DNA of 12,197 nt from an uncultured Microbacterium sp. (GTDB taxonomy: Bacteria; Actinomycetota; Actinomycetes; Actinomycetales; Microbacteriaceae): positions 1-12,197 of the forward strand of contig CALANM010000076.1 of the NCBI GenBank assembly GCA_937926065.1, in the 5' to 3' direction. Within the stretch, counting starts at the first letter, position 1. Each line of letters opens with the position of its first letter. Both the position numbers and the translations under genes were made by a program. Under the pieces are notes generated by a model that was given only the letters and a program-made list of their open reading frames with translations, searched no databases and was not told where the DNA came from. Of the stretch, positions 1 to 6,296 are shown piece by piece.

Positions 1-1
1 G

Positions 2-1564
2 CGGGTCGTCGAGCACGAGCACGGCGGGGCGCGCGGCGACAGCGCGGGCCAAGGCCAGACGCTGGCGCTGACCGCCCGAGAGCGACAGGCCCTCTTCGCC
101 GATCACCGTGTCGACGCCGTCGGGCAGGTCGTCGACGAAGCCCGCCTGAGCGACGGCGAGCGCTTCGCGCAGCACGGCCTCGGCCTCGGCGCTGCCCGGC
201 TCGAGGTCCTCGCGGCCGAGCAGCACGTTCTCGCGCACCGTCTGCGAGAACAGCGTCGCGTCTTCGAACGCCATGCCGACGTGCGTCCGCAGCTCCTGCA
301 GCGTCAGGTCGCGCACGTCGACGCCGTCGATCGTGACCCTGCCGGCCGTGACGTCGTAGAGACGACCGGGCAGCGTCGTGAGCGTCGTCTTGCCGGAGCC
401 GGTGAGGCCCACGAGCGCCATCGTCTCGCCCGGCTCGAGCTCGAGCTCGATGCCGTCGAGCAGGTCGCGCTCGGTGGGAGCGGCATCCGAGTACCGGAAG
501 TGCACCCCCTCGAATCGCAGCGCGCCGCGCGGCGCCGGCAGGGCTGCAGGCTCAGCGGGGTCGACGATCGTGTTCTCCTCGTCGAACACCTCGAAGATGC
601 GGTCGCTCGCCGTGCGCGCGTCGAGCAGGAAGGAGAACAGGAAGCCGATCGACTCCATCGGCCAGCGCAGGACCGTCGCCATCGCGAAGAACGCGACGAG
701 CTCGGCGACAGCGAGCTGACCGTTGAGGTTGAGCACGATGCCGACGCCGAGGCACAGCGCGAAGGCGATGTCGGGCAGCAGCACGAGCCAGAACCAGATC
801 CAGCCGAGGGCGCGAGCCTTGTCGAGCTCGGTCTCGCGCAGGGTCTCGGCCTGGCGCGTGAACTTCTGCAGCGCGTGCTTGCCGCGGCCGAAGGCCTTGA
901 GCACGCGGATGCCGTGCACCGACTCCTCGACCGACGTCGCGAGGTCGCCCGCCTGGTCCTGGCTCTGGCGCGCGAGGGTGCCGTAGGTCTTCTCGAAGCG
1001 GAAGCCCGAGTACCACAGCGGCGCGCACACGACGAGGAAGGTCGTGGCCAGCAGCCAGTGCCAGCGGAACAGCAGCACGGCGCCGACGAGGATCGTCAGC
1101 ACGTTGACGACCAGGAGCACGAGGCCGAAGGCGAGCCAGCGGCGCAGCATGCTGATGTCCTGCATCATGCGGCTGAGCAGCTGACCCGACTGCCAGCGGT
1201 CGTGGAACGACACCGGCAGGCGCTGGAGCCGCTCGTAGAAGCCGGTGCGCAGCTCGTACTCGGCGCGGGTGGCGGGGGCCATCACGAAGAAGCGTCGCGC
1301 CCACACCATCAGCGCCTCGAGCAGGCCCAGCACGAGGATCGCGCCGGCTCCCCATGCGAGCTGCGCCGCGTCGCCGGAGGCGATCGGGCCGGCCACGACT
1401 CCCTCGAGCACGAGCGGGATCGACAGCGCCAGCAGGCTCGCGACGAGTGCGCTGGCAGCGCCGAGCGACAGCCGCGGCAGCACGGACTTGACGTACGGGT
1501 AGAGGCGCGCGAGCGCGCGTGGGGTCGACAGCGATGAGGATGGGCTCGCGGTAGAGGTGGTCAT
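2..1564 (-). CDS. ABC exporter half-transporter (fused membrane and ATPase domains), 3' end cut by window
   Basis: Type I ABC exporter subunit: it should use ATP to move a substrate (often a drug, lipid or peptide) out across the cell membrane. 521 codons are visible and the reading frame runs off the left edge. The ATG at 1564 is preceded by AAGGATC. About residues 20-310 form a six-helix membrane domain (several hydrophobic segments, no signal peptide). The ATPase domain follows, with Walker A GLTGSGKT at 386-393, signature LSGGQ at 495-499 and Walker B ending LVLDDP at 516-521. Two positions are odd: the Q-loop glutamine is replaced by Glu434 (AFEDATLFS), and the catalytic glutamate after Walker B is Asp520. 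Such substitutions are typical of the non-catalytic site in heterodimeric exporters, so a partner gene probably lies just downstream, outside the window. Substrate unknown. It is preceded by the small reading frame at 1713-1814. Confidence 0.93.
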   Translation of the reverse strand, partial: MTTSTASPSSSLSTPRALARLYPYVKSVLPRLSLGAASALVASLLALSIPLVLEGVVAGPIASGDAAQLAWGAGAILVLGLLEALMVWARRFFVMAPATRAEYELRTGFYERLQRLPVSFHDRWQSGQLLSRMMQDISMLRRWLAFGLVLLVVNVLTILVGAVLLFRWHWLLATTFLVVCAPLWYSGFRFEKTYGTLARQSQDQAGDLATSVEESVHGIRVLKAFGRGKHALQKFTRQAETLRETELDKARALGWIWFWLVLLPDIAFALCLGVGIVLNLNGQLAVAELVAFFAMATVLRWPMESIGFLFSFLLDARTASDRIFEVFDEENTIVDPAEPAALPAPRGALRFEGVHFRYSDAAPTERDLLDGIELELEPGETMALVGLTGSGKTTLTTLPGRLYDVTAGRVTIDGVDVRDLTLQELRTHVGMAFEDATLFSQTVRENVLLGREDLEPGSAEAEAVLREALAVAQAGFVDDLPDGVDTVIGEEGLSLSGGQRQRLALARAVAARPAVLVLDDP

Positions 1565-1687
1565 GATCCTTGTGGGTGGGAGCGAGGCGGATGCCGCGGT
1601 GGCGGCGAGGCGGCGATGAGGGCGCAGGAGCGCACGGAGCACCGGTCAGTCGTGTCTGCCGGAGAGAACGCGGAACGCGGGACGAGG

Positions 1688-1703
1688 CTTCCCGATCGGG
1701 AAG
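1688..1703. promoter_or_regulatory. 16-base perfect palindrome in the exporter leader
   Basis: CTTCCCGATCGGGAAG is identical to its reverse complement. It starts 9 bases after the stop codon of the 33-codon frame and lies about 120 bases before the exporter start. In RNA it can form a 6-bp stem with a GATC loop; in DNA it could be a dimeric repressor site. It has no following T-run. Whether it acts as RNA or DNA cannot be told from sequence. Confidence 0.5.
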
Positions 1704-1712
1704 GCGCGGACG

Positions 1713-1814
1713 CTACCCGGCGAGTCGGGTCCCGGCGTGCAGCCCGCCCGCGAGCGTCGGCGCGATGCGAGGCAGGAAGGCAGACGGCTTCGTGATGACG
1801 ATGGCCTGATACAT
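1713..1814 (-). CDS. 33-residue upstream peptide, candidate leader peptide of the ABC exporter
   Basis: A small ORF starting ATG at 1814 and ending TAG at 1713; the peptide begins MYQAIVITKPSAFLP. It has the best Shine-Dalgarno in the region, GAGGAGG at 1826-1820, five bases from the ATG, and lies about 50 bases after a plausible promoter. It has no membrane segment, signal sequence or known domain. Codons rare in this genome (TAT, TCT, CCT, CGA) occur in it. Its end overlaps a small hairpin, a second hairpin follows within 9 bases, and the exporter start is about 150 bases downstream. This layout fits a cis-acting leader peptide whose translation controls the exporter. The early hydrophobic run AIVI is loosely like the drug-stalling stretches of ErmC (IFVI) and ErmA (IAVV) leaders; that link is speculative. 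It could instead be an independent small protein. Confidence 0.6.
   Translation of the reverse strand: MYQAIVITKPSAFLPRIAPTLAGGLHAGTRLAG
1715..1730 (-). promoter_or_regulatory. hairpin at the end of the leader ORF, possible attenuator arm
   Basis: On the minus strand ACCCG and CGGGT flank a 6-base loop and cover the last codons and stop of the small ORF. The CCGGG arm could instead pair with CCCG in the palindrome at 1688-1703, so the two hairpins and the alternative pairing are partly exclusive. The stems are short (4-5 bp) and easily arise by chance at this GC content. Confidence 0.3.
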
Positions 1815-1819
1815 GGCTT

Positions 1820-1826
1820 CCTCCTC
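1820..1826 (-). promoter_or_regulatory. strong ribosome binding site of the leader ORF
   Basis: GAGGAGG on the minus strand, five bases before the ATG at 1814. It is closer to consensus than the AAGG in front of the exporter gene itself, and it is the main reason to believe the 33-codon frame is translated. Confidence 0.7.
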
Positions 1827-1842
1827 GAATGGGCGACGGCTC

Positions 1843-1855
1843 GTCGCGACGCGAC
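1843..1855. promoter_or_regulatory. inverted repeat near the predicted transcription start of the exporter unit
   Basis: GTCGCGACGCGAC reads as GTCGCG and CGCGAC around one central base. It lies just downstream of the proposed -10 (1864-1869), at about +2 to +14 of the transcript, where a repressor could block transcription. The sequence is built only of common CG-rich words, so chance is possible. Confidence 0.3.
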
Positions 1856-1863
1856 AGCCCACC

Positions 1864-1893
1864 AGCCTATCCCTGGGAGTTCCCTGTGTGCAA
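1864..1893 (-). promoter_or_regulatory. predicted promoter of the leader ORF and ABC exporter
   Basis: On the minus strand, -10 TAGGCT (1869-1864) fits the actinobacterial TAnnnT pattern. It lies 18 bases after a weak -35 TTGCAC (1893-1888). The spacer holds a small inverted repeat GGGAACTCCC (1884-1875). The promoter lies just past the ogt stop codon, so the exporter unit can be transcribed separately from the DNA-repair genes. The start of transcription would be near 1857. Confidence 0.45.
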
Positions 1894-1923
1894 GAGCCCT
1901 CCAGCGCTTCGCAGCGGTGCGCG

Positions 1924-2415
1924 TCAGGCGGCTTCGCGGGTCAGCAGGCTCCGCTTCACCTCGACGCCCCACGCGAATCCGCCCATCGAGCCGTCGCCGC
2001 GCAGCACGCGGTGGCAGGGAACGAACAGGGCGGGCGCGTTGCGCGCGCAGATCGAGGCCGCCGCGCGGACGGCGCGAGGGCTGCCGAGCAGGGCCGCGAA
2101 GCCCGTGTAGGTCAGCGGAGCCCCCGGCTCGATGCGCCGGAGCGCCTCCCACCCGGCACGCTGCATCGCCGTGCCCGACTGCATGACCGGGACCTCGTCG
2201 ATCGCGTGGACGTCACCCGCGTAATAGGCCTGTGCGGCGGACGCGGCATCCGTCTCGCCCTCCGCGATATCGACGGGCCGGTGGCCGGGCGCCAGCCGCG
2301 CGAGGATCGCCACGACGTCGTCGGTCCACCCCGACGCGAGCACGCGCTGACGGTCGTCAGCGAGGATCGTGAAGGCGCCGTCGGGAGTGCCGATCGTCTG
2401 AATGATCGCGGTCAT
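1924..2415 (-). CDS. ogt: methylated-DNA--protein-cysteine S-methyltransferase
   Basis: Suicide DNA-repair protein that moves the alkyl group from O6-alkylguanine (and O4-alkylthymine) to its own cysteine. 163 residues, usual for the family. The active site PCHRV is at 133-137 with acceptor Cys134; Arg117 and Asn126 line up with the arginine finger and asparagine hinge of human MGMT (same spacing to the PCHR motif). The winged-helix region starts near TYTGFAALLG (102-111). The N-terminal domain is short and divergent, as is common. The ATG at 2415 overlaps the stop of the upstream Ada-AlkA gene as ATGA, with GAGGAG before it, so the two are probably translated together. It supplies the O6-methyltransferase activity that the upstream Ada-type protein lacks. 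The longer open frame upstream of 2415 lies inside the Ada-AlkA gene and was not used. Confidence 0.95.
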   Translation of the reverse strand: MTAIIQTIGTPDGAFTILADDRQRVLASGWTDDVVAILARLAPGHRPVDIAEGETDAASAAQAYYAGDVHAIDEVPVMQSGTAMQRAGWEALRRIEPGAPLTYTGFAALLGSPRAVRAAASICARNAPALFVPCHRVLRGDGSMGGFAWGVEVKRSLLTREAA

Positions 2416-3962
2416 GGTGTCTCCTCTACGGGATCGGCGGCCGACACGGCAGTGAGCGCGCGCGCCGCACGGGTGCGGGCCGGGCGCACCGGCGTCGCCC
2501 GCCACAGGTGGGTCATGAGATAGCTTCGCCACGGGGCGACGCGGGCCGCCCATGCATCGAAGCCGCGGGGATCCGACGGAAGTCCGAGCGCCCCCGCGCC
2601 GGCGCGGGCGGCGACATCTCCCGGGAGCGACACGTCGGGGTCGCCGAGCACCCGCATCCGCACGTAGTCGGCCGTCCACGGCCCGATGCCGGGCCGCGCC
2701 AGGAGAGCCGCGCGCTGCTCGGCGCCGTCGTCTGCGGGCGTGAGCACGAGCTCGCCGCTCGCGAGCGCGGCGGCGGCATCCGTGATCGCCCGGATGCGCG
2801 CCCCGGGACCGCGAAGCACCTCAGCGCCGTGCTCGGCGATCGCGGCCATCGTCGGAAAGAGCCGGTCGGTGCCCTCATGGACCGCGATCCGCTCCCCCAG
2901 CGCCTCCGTCAGGGCGGTCAGCGCCGTGCGCGCGGCGGCGACAGAGATCTGCTGACCGATCATCGCGCGAATCAGCATCTCGTGCGGGTCTGCGGCGCCC
3001 GGAACACGGATGCCGGGGATCGCCGCGACGCGTGGCGCGAGTGCCGGATGCGCGCTCAGGGCTGCGTCGACCGCGATCGGATCGGCGTCGAGGTCGAACA
3101 GGCGTCGCGCCCGGGCGACGAGCGAGGTGAGATCGCGCAGCTGCGTGAGCCGCGCACGCAGACGCACGCGACCCGCCTCGTCGAGGCGCAGCTCGAACCA
3201 GGCAGGACCGCCGTCGAGCCGCAGCGTGCGGGCGAATCGCGTCTCCGACGCCGACTCCACGCCCGCGACGGCACGAGCCGCCATCCACGCGAAGAGCCCC
3301 GCCGCGTCGAGCGGTCCGCGATGCGGGAGCACGAGGTCGAGCGACCCCGGCGTCTCCTCCACGTCAGCAGGCGTGCCCTCACGCGCCGTCTGGCGACGAC
3401 GGGCCCGCAGTTCGAGCGGCGTGAGTCCGAACACCTCGCGGATCGTGTCGTTGAACTGGCGAACGCTCGCGAATCCCGCTGAGAAGGCGACGTCGGCGGC
3501 GGGAAGATCGGTGCCGACGAGGAGCATCCGTGCCGTGTGGGCCCGCTGCGCACGGGCGAGGGCGAGGGGCCCGGCGCCGAGCTCCGCCGTCAGCAGCCGG
3601 GTGAGGTGACGGCTGGAGTAGCCCAGGCGCGCGGCGAGCCCGGGCACGCCCTCCCGCTCCACGACGCCGTCGGCGATGAGCCGCATCGCCCGGGCGGCCG
3701 TGTCGCCGCGGAGGTCCCACGCGGGAGAGCCCGGCGCGGCCTCGGGCAGGCACCGCTTGCACGCGCGGTAGCCGGCCTCATGTGCGGCCGCCGACGTCGG
3801 GAAGAACTCGACGTTCGACGGCTTGGGCGTGCGGGCGGGGCACGACGGGCGGCAGTAGATGCCGGTCGAGCGCACGGCCGTCACGAACTGACCGTCGAAC
3901 CGCGCATCGCGCGCGTCGATCGCGCGGTAGCGCTCCTCGAAGGTCATGGTCGCGGCGGGCAT
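2412..3962 (-). CDS. alkA: Ada-type methyl sensor fused to AraC-family HTH and AlkA 3-methyladenine DNA glycosylase
   Basis: Bifunctional alkylation-response protein of 516 residues. Residues about 6-75 are the Ada zinc domain, with Cys37, Cys41, Cys68 and Cys71 (YCRPSCPAR and ACKRC); Cys37 corresponds to the E. coli Ada Cys38 that accepts methyl from DNA phosphotriesters. Residues about 85-185 are the AraC-type DNA-binding domain. Residues about 203-290 fit the AlkA N-terminal domain and 320-490 the HhH-GPD glycosylase, with hairpin LARPGIGPWTADY at 421-433 and catalytic Asp449 (SLPGD). The family member in M. tuberculosis (Rv1317c) is likewise followed by ogt. By analogy it should sense methylation, activate its own operon, and excise 3-methyladenine-type bases. 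The start is uncertain: ATG 3962 has GGAGG too close, ATG 3947 removes five residues and fits homologues about as well, and a GTG at 3995 would add eleven unlike the family. Confidence 0.95.
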   Translation of the reverse strand: MPAATMTFEERYRAIDARDARFDGQFVTAVRSTGIYCRPSCPARTPKPSNVEFFPTSAAAHEAGYRACKRCLPEAAPGSPAWDLRGDTAARAMRLIADGVVEREGVPGLAARLGYSSRHLTRLLTAELGAGPLALARAQRAHTARMLLVGTDLPAADVAFSAGFASVRQFNDTIREVFGLTPLELRARRRQTAREGTPADVEETPGSLDLVLPHRGPLDAAGLFAWMAARAVAGVESASETRFARTLRLDGGPAWFELRLDEAGRVRLRARLTQLRDLTSLVARARRLFDLDADPIAVDAALSAHPALAPRVAAIPGIRVPGAADPHEMLIRAMIGQQISVAAARTALTALTEALGERIAVHEGTDRLFPTMAAIAEHGAEVLRGPGARIRAITDAAAALASGELVLTPADDGAEQRAALLARPGIGPWTADYVRMRVLGDPDVSLPGDVAARAGAGALGLPSDPRGFDAWAARVAPWRSYLMTHLWRATPVRPARTRAARALTAVSAADPVEETP

Positions 3963-4012
3963 GCCTCCACTCTGACACGCGCCGCCGACATCCACTCGCG
4001 GAAATCGGACAT

Positions 4013-4036
4013 CGCGGTGACCGCGCCCGCGAGGGC
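4013..4036. promoter_or_regulatory. stacked inverted repeats between purH end and the Ada-AlkA gene
   Basis: CGCGGTGACCGCG (4013-4025) is a perfect inverted repeat with one central base. It is followed directly by GCCCGCGAGGGC (4025-4036), which can form a 4-bp stem with a tetraloop. They lie 14-38 bases after the purH stop and upstream of the alkylation-repair genes. They may form a weak terminator for purH or an operator for the repair genes. No T-run and no clear E. coli-like Ada box were seen. Confidence 0.3.
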
Positions 4037-4050
4037 CGTCAGCGCAGGAC

Positions 4051-5655
4051 TCAGTGGAAGAAGTGACGCTCGCCCGTGAAGAACATCGTGACGTTCGCGG
4101 CGCGAGCGGCGTCGATGACCTCCTGGTCGCGCACCGATCCGCCGGGCTGGATGATCGTCGTGATGCCCGCGTCGATCAGCACCTGCGGGCCGTCGGCGAA
4201 CGGGAAGAACGCGTCGGATGCCGCGACCGATCCGGCCGCGCGGTCACCGGCGCGCTCGACCGCCAGGCGGCACGAGTCGACGCGGTTGACCTGGCCCATG
4301 CCGATGCCGACCGTCGCCGAGCCCTGCGCGAGCACGATCGCGTTGGACTTCACGGCTCGGCACGCCTTCCACGCGAAGATCATGCCCTCGAGCGCCTCGG
4401 GCGCCGGGCGCTCGCCCGACACCAGCTGCCAGTCCTTCGCGACCGACTCGATCTCGTCGGGGAAGCGGTCGGCATCCTGCAGCAGAAGACCGCCCGACAC
4501 GAGACGGACGTCCATCTTCTCCTGCTTCCAGTCGGCCGGGAGCCTGAGCACGCGCAGGTTCTTCTTGAGCTTGAAGACCTCCAGGGCCTCGGGCTCGAAG
4601 CCGGGCGCCACGATGACCTCGGTGAAGATGTCCCGGAGGTTCTCGGCCATCTTGAGCGTCACCGTGCGGTTGGCAGCGATGACGCCGCCGAACGCCGACA
4701 CGGGATCGCACTCGTGTGCGCGCAGGTGCGCCGACGCGATCGGGTCGAGCGCGTTGGGCGCGGCGACCGCGATGCCGCACGGGTTGGCGTGCTTGATGAT
4801 CGCGACGGCCGGCTTCACCAGGTCGAAGGCGGCACGCAGGGCGGCATCGGCGTCGACGTAGTTGTTGTACGACATCTCCTTGCCCTGCAGCTGGGTCGCC
4901 TGGGCGATGCCGTGACCGCCGACGCGCGTGTAGATCGCGGCGCGCTGGTGCGAGTTCTCGCCGTAGCGGAGGGTCGCGAGTCGCTCTGCCTTGATCGTCA
5001 GGTGCTGCGGGAGCTCGTCGGTGATCAGCGTCTCCTCGGCGAACCAGGTCGCGACGGCGCGGTCGTACTCGGCCGTGTGGGCGAACGCGCGGGCCGCGAG
5101 GTCGCGGCGCTGAGCGAGGGAGGTTCCGCCCGAGGCGACAGCGTCGATGATCGCCGGGTACGACTCGGGCGAGACCACGATCGCGACGTTGGCGAAGTTC
5201 TTGGCCGACGCCCGCACCATCGCGGGGCCGCCGATGTCGATCTGCTCGACGACCGCGTCGCCGGTCGCGCCGGACGCGACCGTCTCGACGAAGGGGTACA
5301 GGTTCACGACGACGAGCTCGAAGGGCAGGATGCCGAGCTCTTCGAGCTGCTCCTCGTGGTCTTCGAGGCGGAGGTCGGCGAGCAGGCCGGCGTGCACGCT
5401 GGGGTGCAGCGTCTTGACGCGGCCGCCGAGCGACTCGGGGAAGCCGGTGATCTCGGCGACGTCCGTCACGGCGATGCCGGCGTCGCGCAGAAGCGCGGCG
5501 GAACCGCCGGTCGAGAGGATCTCGACGCCTGCGGCGGCGAGCGCCTCCGCCAGGGGGATCAGGCCCGTCTTGTCGCTGACCGAGATCAGCGCGCGGCGGA
5601 CCGGGACGATGTCACGCGGACGGTAGAGGGACGAGTCGATGGTCGGGCCGGCCAT
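4051..5655 (-). CDS. purH: bifunctional AICAR formyltransferase / IMP cyclohydrolase
   Basis: Catalyses the last two steps of purine synthesis: formylation of AICAR with 10-formyl-THF, then ring closure to IMP, in the cytosol. 534 residues, usual for the family. The N-terminal cyclohydrolase (MGS-like fold) shows SVSDKTG (25-31), STGGSA (48-53), GGRVKTLHP (77-85) and the NLYPF motif (118-122). The transformylase domain shows RYGENSHQ (230-237), GKEMSYNNYVDADAA (258-272) and the catalytic Lys288-His289 in IIKHANPCG. The ATG at 5655 has AGGAG five bases upstream (5665-5661). The open frame continues farther upstream through purN sequence, but that part is out of frame with purN and does not look like protein of this family. 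It follows purN with a 35-base gap, so the two are almost certainly co-transcribed. Confidence 0.98.
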   Translation of the reverse strand: MAGPTIDSSLYRPRDIVPVRRALISVSDKTGLIPLAEALAAAGVEILSTGGSAALLRDAGIAVTDVAEITGFPESLGGRVKTLHPSVHAGLLADLRLEDHEEQLEELGILPFELVVVNLYPFVETVASGATGDAVVEQIDIGGPAMVRASAKNFANVAIVVSPESYPAIIDAVASGGTSLAQRRDLAARAFAHTAEYDRAVATWFAEETLITDELPQHLTIKAERLATLRYGENSHQRAAIYTRVGGHGIAQATQLQGKEMSYNNYVDADAALRAAFDLVKPAVAIIKHANPCGIAVAAPNALDPIASAHLRAHECDPVSAFGGVIAANRTVTLKMAENLRDIFTEVIVAPGFEPEALEVFKLKKNLRVLRLPADWKQEKMDVRLVSGGLLLQDADRFPDEIESVAKDWQLVSGERPAPEALEGMIFAWKACRAVKSNAIVLAQGSATVGIGMGQVNRVDSCRLAVERAGDRAAGSVAASDAFFPFADGPQVLIDAGITTIIQPGGSVRDQEVIDAARAANVTMFFTGERHFFH

Positions 5656-5660
5656 GAGGG

Positions 5661-5665
5661 CTCCT
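5661..5665 (-). promoter_or_regulatory. ribosome binding site deciding the purH start
   Basis: AGGAG on the minus strand, five bases before the ATG at 5655. It fixes the purH start within a much longer open frame. Confidence 0.75.
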
Positions 5666-5690
5666 GTATCGCAGATCGATGGGGGTCGGG

Positions 5691-6284
5691 TCAGTGCGTC
5701 TCGTACGCGGTGAGGTCGAGATCTCCGGTCGCGATGCGGCGGACGACGTCGATGAGCAGGCGACGCTCGACGGGCTTGATGCGCTCGTGCAGCGTCTGCT
5801 CGGTGTCTCCCGGGAGCACGGGTACGCGCTCCTGGGCGAGGATCGGTCCGGTGTCGACGCCCGTGTCGACCACGATGACGCTGGCGCCGGTCTCGCTCGC
5901 GCCGGAGGCGAGCGCGTCGCGCACGCCGTGAGCGCCGGGGAACTCGGGAAGGTAGGCCGGGTGCGTGTTGATCACGCGGGGCGCCCACGCGTCGACGACG
6001 GCGGCCGGGAGGAGCCGCATCATGCCGCTGAGGACGATGAGGTCGGGACTCCACACGTCGATCTGGGTCTGCAGCTCCTCGCCCCAGGCCTCGCGCGACT
6101 CGAACTGCCGGAAGGGGACGAGCACGGTGGGGATGCCGAACGCCTCGGCGTGCGCGAAGCCGTCGGCCTCGCGGTCGGCGCCGACCACGACGACGCGCGC
6201 CGGGAAATCGGGGTCGCTGGCCGCCTCGAGCAGGGCACGAAGATTCGATCCGGCCCCGGAGATCAGGACGGCGAGGGTCAGCAC
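5691..6284 (-). CDS. purN: phosphoribosylglycinamide formyltransferase
   Basis: Transfers the formyl group of 10-formyl-THF to glycinamide ribonucleotide (GAR), the third step of purine synthesis. 197 residues, normal for PurN. The phosphate-binding loop LISGAGSNLRALL is at 7-19. The catalytic triad is Asn106, His108 (VINTHPAYLP) and Asp144 (DTGVDTGP), with the same numbering as E. coli PurN. GTG start at 6284; no good Shine-Dalgarno precedes it (GAGCGG abuts the codon), but a TAGACT -10-like hexamer lies exactly 6 bases upstream, so a leaderless transcript is possible. It begins 9 bases after the perM stop and is followed by purH. Confidence 0.97.
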   Translation of the reverse strand: MLTLAVLISGAGSNLRALLEAASDPDFPARVVVVGADREADGFAHAEAFGIPTVLVPFRQFESREAWGEELQTQIDVWSPDLIVLSGMMRLLPAAVVDAWAPRVINTHPAYLPEFPGAHGVRDALASGASETGASVIVVDTGVDTGPILAQERVPVLPGDTEQTLHERIKPVERRLLIDVVRRIATGDLDLTAYETH

Positions 6285-6290
6285 CCGCTC

Positions 6291-6296
6291 AGTCTA
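6291..6296 (-). promoter_or_regulatory. -10-like element overlapping the perM stop codon, possible leaderless purN promoter
   Basis: TAGACT fits the TAnnnT -10 pattern, and its first three bases are the perM stop codon. Six bases separate it from the purN GTG, which would place the transcription start at or next to the first base of the codon. No convincing -35 was seen. Confidence 0.35.

Noticed and set aside
281..1537. A 418-codon plus-strand frame opposite the ABC exporter
   Set aside because: Shadow of the exporter, whose Walker A, signature and Walker B motifs are all in the minus-strand frame.
1565..1712. Sequestration of the exporter ribosome site by leader RNA
   Set aside because: No upstream stretch complementary to the AAGGATC in front of the exporter ATG was found, so transcription attenuation fits better than translation attenuation.
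1646..2186. Overlapping longer frames on both strands across the exporter leader and ogt end
   Set aside because: They cross the clear ogt reading frame, have no ribosome sites and show no protein-like pattern. The 33-codon frame with a strong Shine-Dalgarno is the only credible one in the gap.
2416..2679. An N-terminal extension of ogt upstream of 2415
   Set aside because: The region is inside the AlkA domain in another frame, and the family N-terminus plus GAGGAG and ATGA overlap fit the start at 2415.
4054..5931. A 625-codon open frame on the plus strand opposite purH and purN
   Set aside because: It is antisense to purH, whose motifs are complete. Long antisense frames are expected at this GC content, and its translation is Arg/Asp/Glu-rich low-complexity sequence with no family features.
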